Shown here: one piece after another, positions 45,585 through 55,570 of the stretch
Layout: each line of letters opens with the position of its first letter
How positions within the stretch are numbered: position 1 is the stretch's first letter
Assembly: GCA_963710645.1 (NCBI GenBank)
Contig: CAVQBD010000007.1
Coordinates: 182,492 to 246,491, forward strand
Direction of reading: 5' to 3'
Length of the DNA: 64,000 nucleotides
From: FEB-10 sp963710645
GTDB lineage: Bacteria; Acidobacteriota; Thermoanaerobaculia; Thermoanaerobaculales; Sulfomarinibacteraceae
Notes under the pieces: model-generated
The model's database searches: none
What the model was told of the DNA's origin: nothing
Seen by the model: the letters and a program-made list of their open reading frames with translations, nothing else
Position numbers and translations under genes: made by a program

Positions 45585-46977
45585 ATGAATCTACCCGCAT
45601 CGAGTGATTCTGGCGGGTTTGTTGACACTTGCGATGGCCAGCCCGATTCTGTGCACAGGGCTTTACCACCCGATTCGGCATCGATCCAAGGGTGACCAAT
45701 CCAGGCGAAGGGATTCCGGTCGGTCCGATGCTGTCTTCTCGCCGTCGTTACAGCTGGCTTGGCAGAGCCAGGACAACCTCTTCTTGCACGCCGCTGGATC
45801 CAGTCGCCGATGATCAGGTGTACATCGCACGAGGCAACATTCGTGTTTGAGCTGCCGATCCACGAGTCAACGTTGCGGCTCGCCTATCGGCCGGTGTATC
45901 GCGACTACAAGGACTTTCGAGCTGCAGCAGAACTGGTCCCACTTCCTCGACCTCATCGGAGCGATTCGAGTTCTCGAACGGAATGGTGGTCGAACGCGGT
46001 CTACCGCTATGTCGACGGAAGCCAGGAGATCCGCGAGGTCGACCCTGGCGACGAGTTGACCTTTGGCGACCGACCGTTTCAAGAAGAACTGACTTTCGTC
46101 TGGGTGTGGATTACTGGATCACGGCGCGCGATGGCATTAGAGTCGTAGGGCAACTACGACGATGTGGCCTACAAGGACCCGCTTACGGAGCCATCGCCCG
46201 ATCAGAGACGGCGCAGTTCTACGACTTACACCCAGGACTACGCTGGCGTCGGGTGGCTCCACCAGCTCAACTCGGTGCTGGTCATGGACGTGACCTATAG
46301 GCGGATTGGTTTCGACCCGGTGAACACCTTTGCCTGGCGGAGCGTCGACCTCGACCAGGTGACCGCGGGCTTCAAAGGTCAACTCAGCGCGGTTGCTGTC
46401 GACCGAGCTGCGAGTTCGGTTGGCGGCAGACCCAGTACGAGGACGTCTTGAAGGTGAGCAGGTTGTTGAGGACTATTCCGAGTGGATCGTCAGCTGGGTT
46501 TCGTCAATCTGGGACATGGGTCACGGATCGTCGGTGAGGTTGGGGTTGCGGCGGTTGCCCTACCCATCGAATTTCGGGTTGAACTCCTACTACGATCGTC
46601 TACGCGTGCGCGTGACCTGACCTACACCTACGACCGCGATCGATGTTCTTCGCGCTCGCGCGAGCGCGGTTACCAAATCAACGACTATCAGCTGGAGGAC
46701 GTGGTAACCGGCGACAAGCCGCAGGGATGACATTAATGGCTACACGGCTGGTCTCGGTTACAGATTCACCCAATGTCCTGTCGTTCTACGGGTCGTACAT
46801 TCACGAAGGACCGCGATTCGACGATCCCTCGATTCAGGGTATGACGCGCAATGTCGATGACCGTCGGAGTGACGATTGGTATCGGGCCGTGACGCGGTAG
46901 GCCATGTCAGCTGGCGTGTCGTCCGAAGTACTGTGCGCCTCAAGGCCGACGGGCGAGATCTGGTCGATTCATGGTAG
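45585..46977 (+). pseudogene. outer membrane beta-barrel protein (exopolysaccharide-type), many single-base indels
   Basis: Switching among the three plus frames reconstructs one protein of about 460 residues. It has a signal peptide (VILAGLLTLAMASPILAQ), GFTTRFGIDPRVTNPGEGIP, then barrel strands such as ESTLRLAYRPVYRDYKDF, MVVNAVYRYVDGSQEIREVD, GVGWLHQLNSVLVMDVTYRR, LRRLPYPSNFGLNSYYDRLR and SFYGSYIHEGPRFDDPS. Adjacent pieces join by adding or removing single bases, about one per 70 bp, most often an extra base before GAG or AAC. Almost no substitutions to stop codons are needed. The type resembles barrel proteins paired with Wza in polysaccharide export loci, consistent with the next gene. 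Either consensus error or very recent decay. Confidence 0.6.
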
Positions 46978-46989
46978 GGTAGCGCCGAA

Positions 46990-47826
46990 ATGAACAGACT
47001 CTATTTGTTGGCGTGCGCCGTTGTCGTTGCCTGTGCGATCCCGGTGGGGGCGCAGGAGGCGGATTCCGCTCCGTCGGACTACCAGATCGGCGCCGGAGAC
47101 ATGATCCGGATCGACGCCTATGGCAACGACGAGATCTCCGGCGAGTTCTTGGTTGAGACCACGGGAAATATCGCCTTTCCCCTGCTTGGCGCGGTCCACG
47201 TCCAGGGTCGTACGGCGTCAGAGGTCTCGAAACACCTCGAACAGATGTTGGAGAAGGACTACTACGTGGATGTCCAGCTCCAGGTGGAGGTGGCGGGCTT
47301 TCAGTCACAGCCCGTGACCCTGCTGGGAGAGGTGGGGCGTCCCGGGACCTACTACCTTCGGGGCCGCACCACCATCACCCAGCTGCTTGCAGATGCCGGC
47401 GGGCTCACCGCGGGCTGTGGCCCCACCCTCGAGCTCCGCAGGGAGGAAGTGGTTGACGGACAGGTCGTTCCCCGAGTGATGACCTTTTCCACCGTCAAAT
47501 TGCGCACCGGCGAGGACGGCCGCGACGTGGAGGTGCAGGCCGGTGACGTCGTGTCGGTCTCGGCCAAAGCGCTCTACTTCATCACCGGTGAGGTGGTCCG
47601 GCCCGGGACAGTACGAGATCTCTCAGGGCATGACCCTGATGCAGGCCCTCTCCCAGGCCGGCGGCCAGAGCAAGTTCGCATCGCAGACGGTGGAGCTTCA
47701 CCGCGAGATCGGCGGCACCAAGGAGATCACGACCTACGATCTGGCCCATATCCGCAAGGGCAAAAGTGGCCGATCCCCGCGTGGAATGCAGGCGACGTTC
47801 TGATCGTTCGGCGTCGGTTCTTCTGA
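46990..47826 (+). CDS. Wza-like polysaccharide export protein (SLBB), three frame breaks near the C-terminus
   Basis: Signal peptide (ends PVGAQ), then the Poly_export domain (YQIGAGDMIRIDAYGNDEISGEFLVE...GNIAFPLLGAVHVQGRTASEV). Two SLBB-like segments follow (VTLLGEVGRPGTYYLRGRTTITQLLADAGG; FITGEVVRPGQYEISQGMTLMQALSQAGG). Removing single bases near 47608, 47764 and 47783 gives one 277-residue protein ending NAGDVLIVRRRFF. Expected in the periplasm/outer membrane as part of a polysaccharide exit channel. No polymerase, kinase or glycosyltransferase genes follow, so the cluster is only a fragment. Confidence 0.72.
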   Translation: MNRLYLLACAVVVACAIPVGAQEADSAPSDYQIGAGDMIRIDAYGNDEISGEFLVETTGNIAFPLLGAVHVQGRTASEVSKHLEQMLEKDYYVDVQLQVEVAGFQSQPVTLLGEVGRPGTYYLRGRTTITQLLADAGGLTAGCGPTLELRREEVVDGQVVPRVMTFSTVKLRTGEDGRDVEVQAGDVVSVSAKALYFITGEVVRPGTVRDLSGHDPDAGPLPGRRPEQVRIADGGASPRDRRHQGDHDLRSGPYPQGQKWPIPAWNAGDVLIVRRRFF

Positions 47827-47976
47827 GCCGATCGATTCCTGAACAATAATGCGACAGCTTGTGTTGCCCCATTGGCATCATTGGTCAGCAATCGGTCACC
47901 GATCGTTGCCGACTTGCCGGGGCCAGTCATCGCCGGATAACGCACGAAATATAGCACAGCTCGCCGGTTGTTCCCC

Positions 47977-48005
47977 TTGACAATGTGAGATCCATCACAT
48001 ATCTT
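47977..48005 (+). promoter_or_regulatory. promoter with a CRP/FNR-type site in the spacer
   Basis: TTGACA (47977-47982), 17-base spacer, TATCTT (48000-48005). The spacer is filled by TGTGA-N6-TCACA (47984-47999), the perfect consensus half-sites and spacing of a CRP-type dimer. The position predicts repression rather than class I or II activation. The target is the broken gene at 48043. Confidence 0.55.
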
Positions 48006-48042
48006 GTGTAACGATCCTTTGAGAGATCGCGGGAGGTCTAAA

Positions 48043-48491
48043 ATGCGTCGGGCACTGACGATCGTTGTGTCTGATGTTGTCGGTGGCAGCCATTGGGGCT
48101 GCTCAGGAAACCACCGATACCGCCAATGCGAGGTTGACGAACGGTGAGTTGGCGTCTTGATCCTCAGGACGGGCCAGCCGCAGGCGACCCAGCTCCAGCC
48201 GGCGGTGGCGTTGCAGCGAGGTCCAGGACCTCGGGCTCATGCCGGCCGACTGGCGAAGCGACGCCGTTGTAACGCAGCAGGCTTTTGCGACAGTGATGGC
48301 GCGAATTTGGAGTTCACTACCGGGTGACCAGCAATGCGGCTCCGGTATCGGACACCGTGCCGAAAACCTACTTGCGACGCGAAATGGATCGAGTGCACGA
48401 GACGGTGATGCGATCCACAGACCGCATTCTTTCTCAGCGGAACGTGCTCAACGAGGGTCCCGCCCCATCCTGTAGCCAATCGCCGCCCTGA
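48043..48491 (+). pseudogene. small secreted protein gene with several frame breaks
   Basis: ATG 48043 follows GGGAGGT. Frame-by-frame reading gives a signal peptide (LMLSVAAIGAAQ), TDTANARLTNGELA, LQEVQDLGLMPADWRSDAVVTQQAFATVMA and KTYLRREMDRVHETVMRSTDRILSQRNVLNEG. That is about 149 residues, which needs four to five single-base corrections. Function is not recognised. It has its own promoter and a terminator, so it looks like a genuine gene. Confidence 0.5.
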
Positions 48492-48519
48492 CTTAAAATA
48501 AATCTCCCAAGAGTGTCTG

Positions 48520-48551
48520 ACGCCGCGGCAGCAACGCCGCGGCGTTTTTTT
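48520..48551 (+). terminator. Rho-independent terminator
   Basis: Nine-bp GC stem (48520-48528 with 48537-48545), followed by seven T. It ends the small-protein/export transcription region before the enoyl-CoA hydratase. Confidence 0.9.
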
Positions 48552-48606
48552 GTGCAGGGTTCGAACACGAGTACACTGCTGTGGTTGCTTGGGAAGGAGG
48601 ACGGGG

Positions 48607-49407
48607 ATGCCATTCGAGAACCTGAAACTCGCGAACCAGGACGGCGTGCTGTGGATCACGGTGAACCGCCCGGACAAGTTGAACGCCCTGTCGGCGGCAA
48701 CCGTCGACGAGCTGGCCCGTGCCGTCGAGGATGCCGACAGTGACGGAGATGTCCTGGCGGTCGTGGTGACCGGGTCGGGAGACAAGGCCTTCGTGGCCGG
48801 CGCCGACATCGCAGAACTCAATACGCTTGGACCGATGGCCGCCAAAGAATACGCGCTCCGTGGGCAGGCCGTTTTTTCCGCTGTCGAGCGGCTTCGCAAG
48901 CCGGTGGTCGCTGCGGTCAACGGATTCGCACTGGGCGGGGGGTGTGAGCTCGCCATGGCCTGTCACATTCGGGTTGCGTCGGCCAACGCGGTCTTCGGCC
49001 AACCCGAGGTCAAGCTGGGGCTCATTCCTGGTTTCGGCGGTACCCAACGTCTACCACGCCTCGTGGGCCGGGGGCGGGCATTGGAGATTCTGCTGACGGG
49101 ACGCAACGTGGGCGCCGAGGAAGCTGAGCGGATCGGCCTGGTCAACAGCGTGTGCGAGCCGCTGGAGTTGACCGCGGTCGTCAACGGCATCCTGTCAAAG
49201 ATCCTGGCCAACGGACCTGTCGCGGTAGGGAGTTGCATTGAAGCCGTCCATCATGGGCTGGATATGACCATGGATGACGGCTTGCTGTTGGAGGCCACAC
49301 TGTTCGGGGTGGGTGCTGCAAGTCCCGAGATGACGGAAGGCACCAGCGCCTTCCTTGAGAAGCGGAAGCCGGATTTTCGTGGAACCTTTACCGGTAGTTC
49401 AGATTGA
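48607..49407 (+). CDS. enoyl-CoA hydratase/isomerase family protein
   Basis: 266 residues from ATG 48607 (GAAGGAGG upstream). Crotonase fold: oxyanion-hole ADIAELN and GGGCELAMACHIRVASANAVFGQPEVKLGLIPGFGGTQRLPRL, in which both catalytic Glu are present, so hydratase activity is likely. Probably contributes to beta-oxidation or a related acyl-CoA pathway; not in an operon with fadNA. Confidence 0.9.
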   Translation: MPFENLKLANQDGVLWITVNRPDKLNALSAATVDELARAVEDADSDGDVLAVVVTGSGDKAFVAGADIAELNTLGPMAAKEYALRGQAVFSAVERLRKPVVAAVNGFALGGGCELAMACHIRVASANAVFGQPEVKLGLIPGFGGTQRLPRLVGRGRALEILLTGRNVGAEEAERIGLVNSVCEPLELTAVVNGILSKILANGPVAVGSCIEAVHHGLDMTMDDGLLLEATLFGVGAASPEMTEGTSAFLEKRKPDFRGTFTGSSD

Positions 49408-49468
49408 TTTCTTGATCCGCTGGTGACTTTTCGTAGAATGAATAGGTGGGGACAACGGAGGTGCCGTG

Positions 49469-49873
49469 GTGAACGACTCCGAGGGGTCGTCAAAAAAGAT
49501 CAGGGTCGTTGACAGGCGGAGGTTCACCGAGGACGGTGATCCTCGTCAGGAAGAGTCCGTCAGCAAACCGATGCCGCAGCCTCAGACCGGTGGGACCGAT
49601 GAACCTGAGCCGCCTTCCGTCGAACCGCCGCCTGTTCCCGCAACGACGTCGGAGGATTTTCTCGAGCTCATCGCCATGCTCGCCCAACAAGCAGAACTCA
49701 TGATGGTCGGAGCCGAGGACCTGCCGGCCCAGCCCGTCCACGCGAAGCGACTGATCGATTATCTGGGGGCCGTGGAGGCCAAAACCGCGGGAAACCTCTC
49801 CACCGAAGAGGCCCAACTCCTTTCCAATCTGGTGTTCCAGCTCCGTACGATGTACGTGCAGGCCACTCGATGA
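49469..49873 (+). CDS. DUF1844 domain-containing protein
   Basis: 134 residues; GTG 49469 chosen over GTG 49466 for spacing to GGAGGTG. A charged N-terminus (KKIRVVDRRRFTEDGD) precedes the DUF1844 core: DFLELIAMLAQQAELMMVGAEDL ... ALIDYLGAVEAKTAGNLSTEEAQLLSNLVFQLR-like helices. The family is small, helical and uncharacterised. The next gene starts four bases before its stop. Confidence 0.85.
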   Translation: MNDSEGSSKKIRVVDRRRFTEDGDPRQEESVSKPMPQPQTGGTDEPEPPSVEPPPVPATTSEDFLELIAMLAQQAELMMVGAEDLPAQPVHAKRLIDYLGAVEAKTAGNLSTEEAQLLSNLVFQLRTMYVQATR

Positions 49874-51681
49874 TCCGTCGGCTGCTGTGCTTCGTCGTCG
49901 TATTGTGTGCGGCTGGAGTGACCGAGTCGGCCTCCGATCTGTCCGATGATTGGATCAAGGTTCAGCAAGCGCTGGTGATCCAGGATCGCGAGGAATTCAC
50001 CGAACGGGCTCAGCAGTTGCAGACCAGGGCCCGGGAACTGCAGGCTCGACGGCTGACGCCGTACGCCGAGGGCCTCGTGCTGTGGGCGCGGGACAACCCC
50101 GGCGAGTTGGCGTGGACGGTAGCCGCAAGGGCTCGTGATTTCGATCCCGAATTGCCCTCCACCTATTTCCTGGCCGCCGGCTGGCAATGGGAGAGCCGGA
50201 ACTATGTGCAGTCCATTCGGTCGTATCTTGCCGGCTGGTGGGTCAGCTTCCTCTTCGAGCCGACTCGGTGGATGTTGGCTGCGTCGTCGGTTGGCTGGAT
50301 TTTGCTTGCCCTGGGATGGGCCCTCTTGCTGGCTGTTATCTTCCAGGATCTCGTCTATCTGCCTCGGAACGCCCATGACGCGTGGGAACTGGGGCGGCTC
50401 GTGTTTTCATCGCCAAACGCGGTTGTGCTCGCGGTTGCCATCGTTTTGGCGCCCCTCTTTGCAGGCCTCGGGCCCATATGGGTGGTGGCCTACATCTTTG
50501 GTCTGTCCTGGACATACATGGGCATCAACACGCGAGGAGCGGCGGCGGTCACTTGCATTCTGTTGGCGTTGGTGACACCCACTCTTGCCCTGTGGCAGGA
50601 CGCCATGCTGCGATGGCCCTCCCTCCAGGATCGGATGGTGAATCTTCTCGAAGAGCGGCGGATCGACTTTCCGACGCTTCGTGAGGTTGCCGAGCTCGAG
50701 CCACAGATGGAGGGCGAATCCAGTTTTCATGTTCTGCTCGGCGAGCTCTATCGGATGCATGGCGAGGCGGACGCAGCCAGAGTGGAGTTCCAGAGGGCCA
50801 ACCTCGTGGGTGACGGAGATGGTGTGTCACTCGTTTTTCTGGCAAACATGTCGTTGGAAGATGGAGATATTCAGCTCGCTATTCAGCAGTACAACGAGGC
50901 GATTGAACTGGACCCCTCTGCGGCTCTGGCCTTCCGCAATCTCTCTTTTGCATACGACCAGAGCCGACGCTTCCAGGATGGAGATGCGGCGAGAAATACC
51001 GCCAAACAGATCGCTGGTGAAGACTGGGAGACCCTGGGGATTACGGGGCGAGATCCCAGGATCAGGTATCCGCGATTCGGCCGCAAAGAGGTGGAGGAGA
51101 TGATCGCTGCGGCCTCGCCGGACGTTCGATTGACGTCGGGGCCCCGCGGGTCTGTCGATCGATTCGTGAACCAGCTCAAGACACCTGAATCGTTCGTGTT
51201 TTTGTTTGCCTTGATGTTTGGTGCCGTGATCCTGTTGGTGAGGACGAAGTGGATGTGGTCCGCAACCATGTGTGCCAAATGCGGCAAGGTCTACTGTCCG
51301 CGCTGCAAGACCGCGACGGAGAGCGACACCCTCTGCAGCCAGTGCATCTCGGTGTTCTTGAAACGTGATGTCGTGGCACGGGACCAACAGTCAGCGAAAC
51401 AGGCGGGGATCCGTCGCTGGGAGACGGTGTCCGCCGCCTTTCGCCGCACGGCAGGGATGCTGGTTCCCGGGAGTCATGACCTGTTGAATGGACACCCGTG
51501 GCTTGGGCTGACGACCGGTTTTTTTGCCTGGCTGTTGCTTTCCGGAGCGGTCCTTTGGGTACCGATGGTGATTCCCGAGGTCGAACCGTTGGCCAACACT
51601 CTGCCGCTTCAGATCGCCTTCGCAATCGGCGCTCTGGCGCTGTGGTTCCGCAGTATTCTCGGGGCGTGGAAGCGGAGTTGA
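49870..51681 (+). CDS. multi-pass membrane protein with TPR region and zinc-ribbon
   Basis: 603 residues. Signal/anchor, an N-terminal helical region, then TM segments around 125-245, a cytoplasmic or periplasmic TPR stretch (ELYRMHGEADAARVEFQRANLVG; SLVFLANMSLEDGDIQLAIQQYNEAIELDPSAALAFRNLSFAY), one TM near 440, and a CxxC-CxxC-type zinc ribbon (CAKCGKVYCPRCKTATESDTLCSQC). Two further TMs follow at the end. It overlaps DUF1844 by 4 bases and is followed by DUF4388 one base later. The module is not one I recognise; it may be an assembly or sensing scaffold. Confidence 0.7.
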   Translation: MIRRLLCFVVVLCAAGVTESASDLSDDWIKVQQALVIQDREEFTERAQQLQTRARELQARRLTPYAEGLVLWARDNPGELAWTVAARARDFDPELPSTYFLAAGWQWESRNYVQSIRSYLAGWWVSFLFEPTRWMLAASSVGWILLALGWALLLAVIFQDLVYLPRNAHDAWELGRLVFSSPNAVVLAVAIVLAPLFAGLGPIWVVAYIFGLSWTYMGINTRGAAAVTCILLALVTPTLALWQDAMLRWPSLQDRMVNLLEERRIDFPTLREVAELEPQMEGESSFHVLLGELYRMHGEADAARVEFQRANLVGDGDGVSLVFLANMSLEDGDIQLAIQQYNEAIELDPSAALAFRNLSFAYDQSRRFQDGDAARNTAKQIAGEDWETLGITGRDPRIRYPRFGRKEVEEMIAAASPDVRLTSGPRGSVDRFVNQLKTPESFVFLFALMFGAVILLVRTKWMWSATMCAKCGKVYCPRCKTATESDTLCSQCISVFLKRDVVARDQQSAKQAGIRRWETVSAAFRRTAGMLVPGSHDLLNGHPWLGLTTGFFAWLLLSGAVLWVPMVIPEVEPLANTLPLQIAFAIGALALWFRSILGAWKRS

Positions 51682-51682
51682 C

Positions 51683-52975
51683 ATGGCGCTTGAAGGAACT
51701 CTCCGCGATTTCTCGTTTGCAGACATCCTGCAGTTGATCTCCCTGCAGCGCAAGACCGGTGTGTTGACCCTGAAACACAGCGACAAACTGGTGACCATAT
51801 CGTTTCTCGACGGGTGCGTGGTGGGGTCGTCGACCCTGAACCAGCACACCGAGGACAGAATCGGTCTGATCCTGCTCAAGCGGGGAGAACTGACGGACCA
51901 GGAACTCGACGCGGCGCTGAACAGGCAGGAAGAGACCCTGCAACGGTTGGGCAGGATTCTCATCGACTCACGGGTTGTGTCCCTCGATGTCCTTCGCGAT
52001 GCCTTGGAACAGCAGATTCTCCAGATCGTTTACAGAGTGTTCCGGTGGTCCGACGGTGAGTACCACTTCTCCCAGGAAAAGACGGTCGACTACGACAAGG
52101 ACCTGATGATCCCCATGGCCGCGGATTCCATCATCATGGAAGGCGCTCGGATGACCGACGAGTGGCCATTCATCGATCAGAGGATCCCGGATCGGCGGGT
52201 GATTCTCATCAAGACAGACCCGGCCCGGCACTTCGAGATCGTGGAGGAAGAAGACGACGACTTCGACGATCTGGGCTTCAGCTTCACCGACTCGCCGGAG
52301 GAGACGCCCAAGGTCGAGCTTCCAGAAAACCGAATGACAAGAAATCAGATGGCGGTGTACGAGCTGGTCAACGGCAAGGACGCGGTGGAAGAGTTGATCC
52401 TCGAAAGCCCGCTGATCGAGTTCGAGACCTGCAAGGCCCTGGCGGACATGGTGGACCGGAAGATCGTGCGCGAGGCCAGGCAAGAGGAAATCGTGCGGGG
52501 CCTTTCCAATAGCGATTTCGTGTCGGAGCCCAAACCTCGCCGAAGTGTCTCTTTGCCGTGGCTCGCCCTTCCCTTGGCCGGGATGCTCGTTCTGGCCGCC
52601 TTGGTCATGCCGCAAAACAAGCTCAATCCCGGGTTCAGGCTCAAGCCCTTCGTCTGGGATGGGGTCGTGTTGACGAGTCTTTCGTGGCTGCGGATGGTGC
52701 GCCTCGAACGAGTGGCGGAATCGTACTTCGTTCTGGAGGGTCTCTACCCAGAGGGCGCAGCCGATCTGCTGGACGTCGGATATGTGAAGGACATCAACGA
52801 CCCTTGGCGCCGGCCTTATCGACTGACCAGCCACGACGGTCATCTCATCTTCACCGGCACCGATATGAACGGAGAGCCAGCACCGAGGTTGACCATCAGT
52901 CGGCATTTGGCTCTGGAGGGCGATGAAATGACTGCTGGCCCCCACGATCGCCCTGGAGTCCGCCTCCTCGAGTGA
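51683..52975 (+). CDS. DUF4388 domain protein with a C-terminal TM segment
   Basis: 430 residues. The N-terminal DUF4388/PatA-type domain (MALEGTLRDFSFADILQLISLQRKTGVLTLK, VTISFLDGCVVGSSTLNQHTEDRIG) is followed by a repetitive helical region (RQEETLQRLGRILIDSRVVSLDVLRDALEQQILQIVYRVF). Then come a regulatory-looking acidic linker, one TM (about 300-315) and a pilin-like C-terminus with YVKDINDPWRRPYRLTSHDGHLIFTGTD. That tail resembles type II secretion pseudopilin ends, so the protein may link a signalling domain to a periplasmic pilin-like head. Confidence 0.78.
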   Translation: MALEGTLRDFSFADILQLISLQRKTGVLTLKHSDKLVTISFLDGCVVGSSTLNQHTEDRIGLILLKRGELTDQELDAALNRQEETLQRLGRILIDSRVVSLDVLRDALEQQILQIVYRVFRWSDGEYHFSQEKTVDYDKDLMIPMAADSIIMEGARMTDEWPFIDQRIPDRRVILIKTDPARHFEIVEEEDDDFDDLGFSFTDSPEETPKVELPENRMTRNQMAVYELVNGKDAVEELILESPLIEFETCKALADMVDRKIVREARQEEIVRGLSNSDFVSEPKPRRSVSLPWLALPLAGMLVLAALVMPQNKLNPGFRLKPFVWDGVVLTSLSWLRMVRLERVAESYFVLEGLYPEGAADLLDVGYVKDINDPWRRPYRLTSHDGHLIFTGTDMNGEPAPRLTISRHLALEGDEMTAGPHDRPGVRLLE

Positions 52976-53071
52976 TGGGCCACACTGGTTGTTCGCCCAG
53001 GGAAATTTTAAGCATACCCCTTCAATGAGAAAGCAATATCGAAAAATAAATCAATAGACGGTCTCAACACA

Positions 53072-53101
53072 CTTGACAATTAGTCACTCAGGTTTTATAT
53101 T
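53072..53101 (+). promoter_or_regulatory. dnaK promoter with HAIR-like HspR operator
   Basis: TTGACA (53073-53078), 17-base spacer, TATATT (53096-53101). The -35 and spacer overlap CTTGACA-N7-ACTCAGG (53072-53092), which fits the HspR HAIR consensus CTTGAGT-N7-ACTCAAG at 11 of 14 positions with exact spacing. A further inverted repeat, CGGTCTC (53059-53065) with GAGACCG (53109-53115), brackets the promoter. Confidence 0.62.
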
Positions 53102-53135
53102 GTCCAACGAGACCGAATTTGAGGAGGATGCAATC

Positions 53136-55067
<1,932 letters not shown>

Positions 55068-55081
55068 GTGAATTTGTTGCC

Positions 55082-55115
55082 GCCACCGGTTCCGTGTTGG
55101 GGCCGGTGGCTTTGT
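55082..55115 (+). terminator. weak terminator hairpin after dnaK
   Basis: GCCACCGG (55082-55089) pairs with CCGGTGGC (55103-55110), followed by only TTT, so read-through to hspR is plausible. Confidence 0.55.
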
Positions 55116-55140
55116 CGATGTTAGAGTAAAGGCACAGATT

Positions 55141-55172
55141 TCAAGGGACACCCCCCGACCGAGTGTCCTTGA
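55141..55172 (+). promoter_or_regulatory. inverted repeat before hspR
   Basis: TCAAGGGACAC (55141-55151) pairs with GTGTCCTTGA (55163-55172) with one bulge and an 11-base loop. It ends 24 bases before the hspR start. It could be an attenuating hairpin or an operator. Confidence 0.45.
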
Positions 55173-55195
55173 TCAATTGGGAATGGGGGAAATCG

Positions 55196-55570
55196 GTGAA
55201 GTCGAAACCGCGCTACCGAATGATCTCCTGGGTAGCTGAGAAATACAACGTCCACCCCCAGACCCTGCGCCTGTGGGAGCGTGAGGGGTTGCTACGACCC
55301 ACCCGGTCACAGGGCAATACACGGCTTTATGACGAGGAGACCTGCGAACGTCTGGAGACGATTTTGACGTTGACCCGAGATCTCGGGGTCAATCTCGCGG
55401 GTGTCGAGGTGGTGTTGAGGCTCAAGAGCCAGATGGCGAGGCTGCAGGCCGAGAACGAATTCCTGGCGAGGTTGGTGCGGCAGACCGTTCAGCGCAGGTC
55501 CGAGGTCCCGCGGTTCCACGCACTCGTCAAGGTCGACACAAGCACGATCCAGGCGGTCGACGAGGAATGA
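55196..55570 (+). CDS. hspR: MerR-type heat-shock regulator HspR
   Basis: About 124 residues from GTG 55196 (GGGGA upstream). The N-terminal MerR wHTH reads MISWVAEKYNVHPQTLRLWEREGLLRPTRSQGNTRLYDEETCERL, then a helical segment (LTRDLGVNLAGVEVVLRLKSQM). In actinobacteria and others HspR represses dnaK by binding HAIR elements and uses DnaK as co-repressor. The location after dnaK and the HAIR-like site upstream fit this. It overlaps the sigma-factor start by four bases. Confidence 0.85.
   Translation: MKSKPRYRMISWVAEKYNVHPQTLRLWEREGLLRPTRSQGNTRLYDEETCERLETILTLTRDLGVNLAGVEVVLRLKSQMARLQAENEFLARLVRQTVQRRSEVPRFHALVKVDTSTIQAVDEE

Noticed and set aside
53059..53115. CIRCE (HrcA) element at dnaK
   Set aside because: Only a partial left half (TTAGTCACTC) is seen and the right half is missing; the HAIR-like site fits better with hspR downstream.
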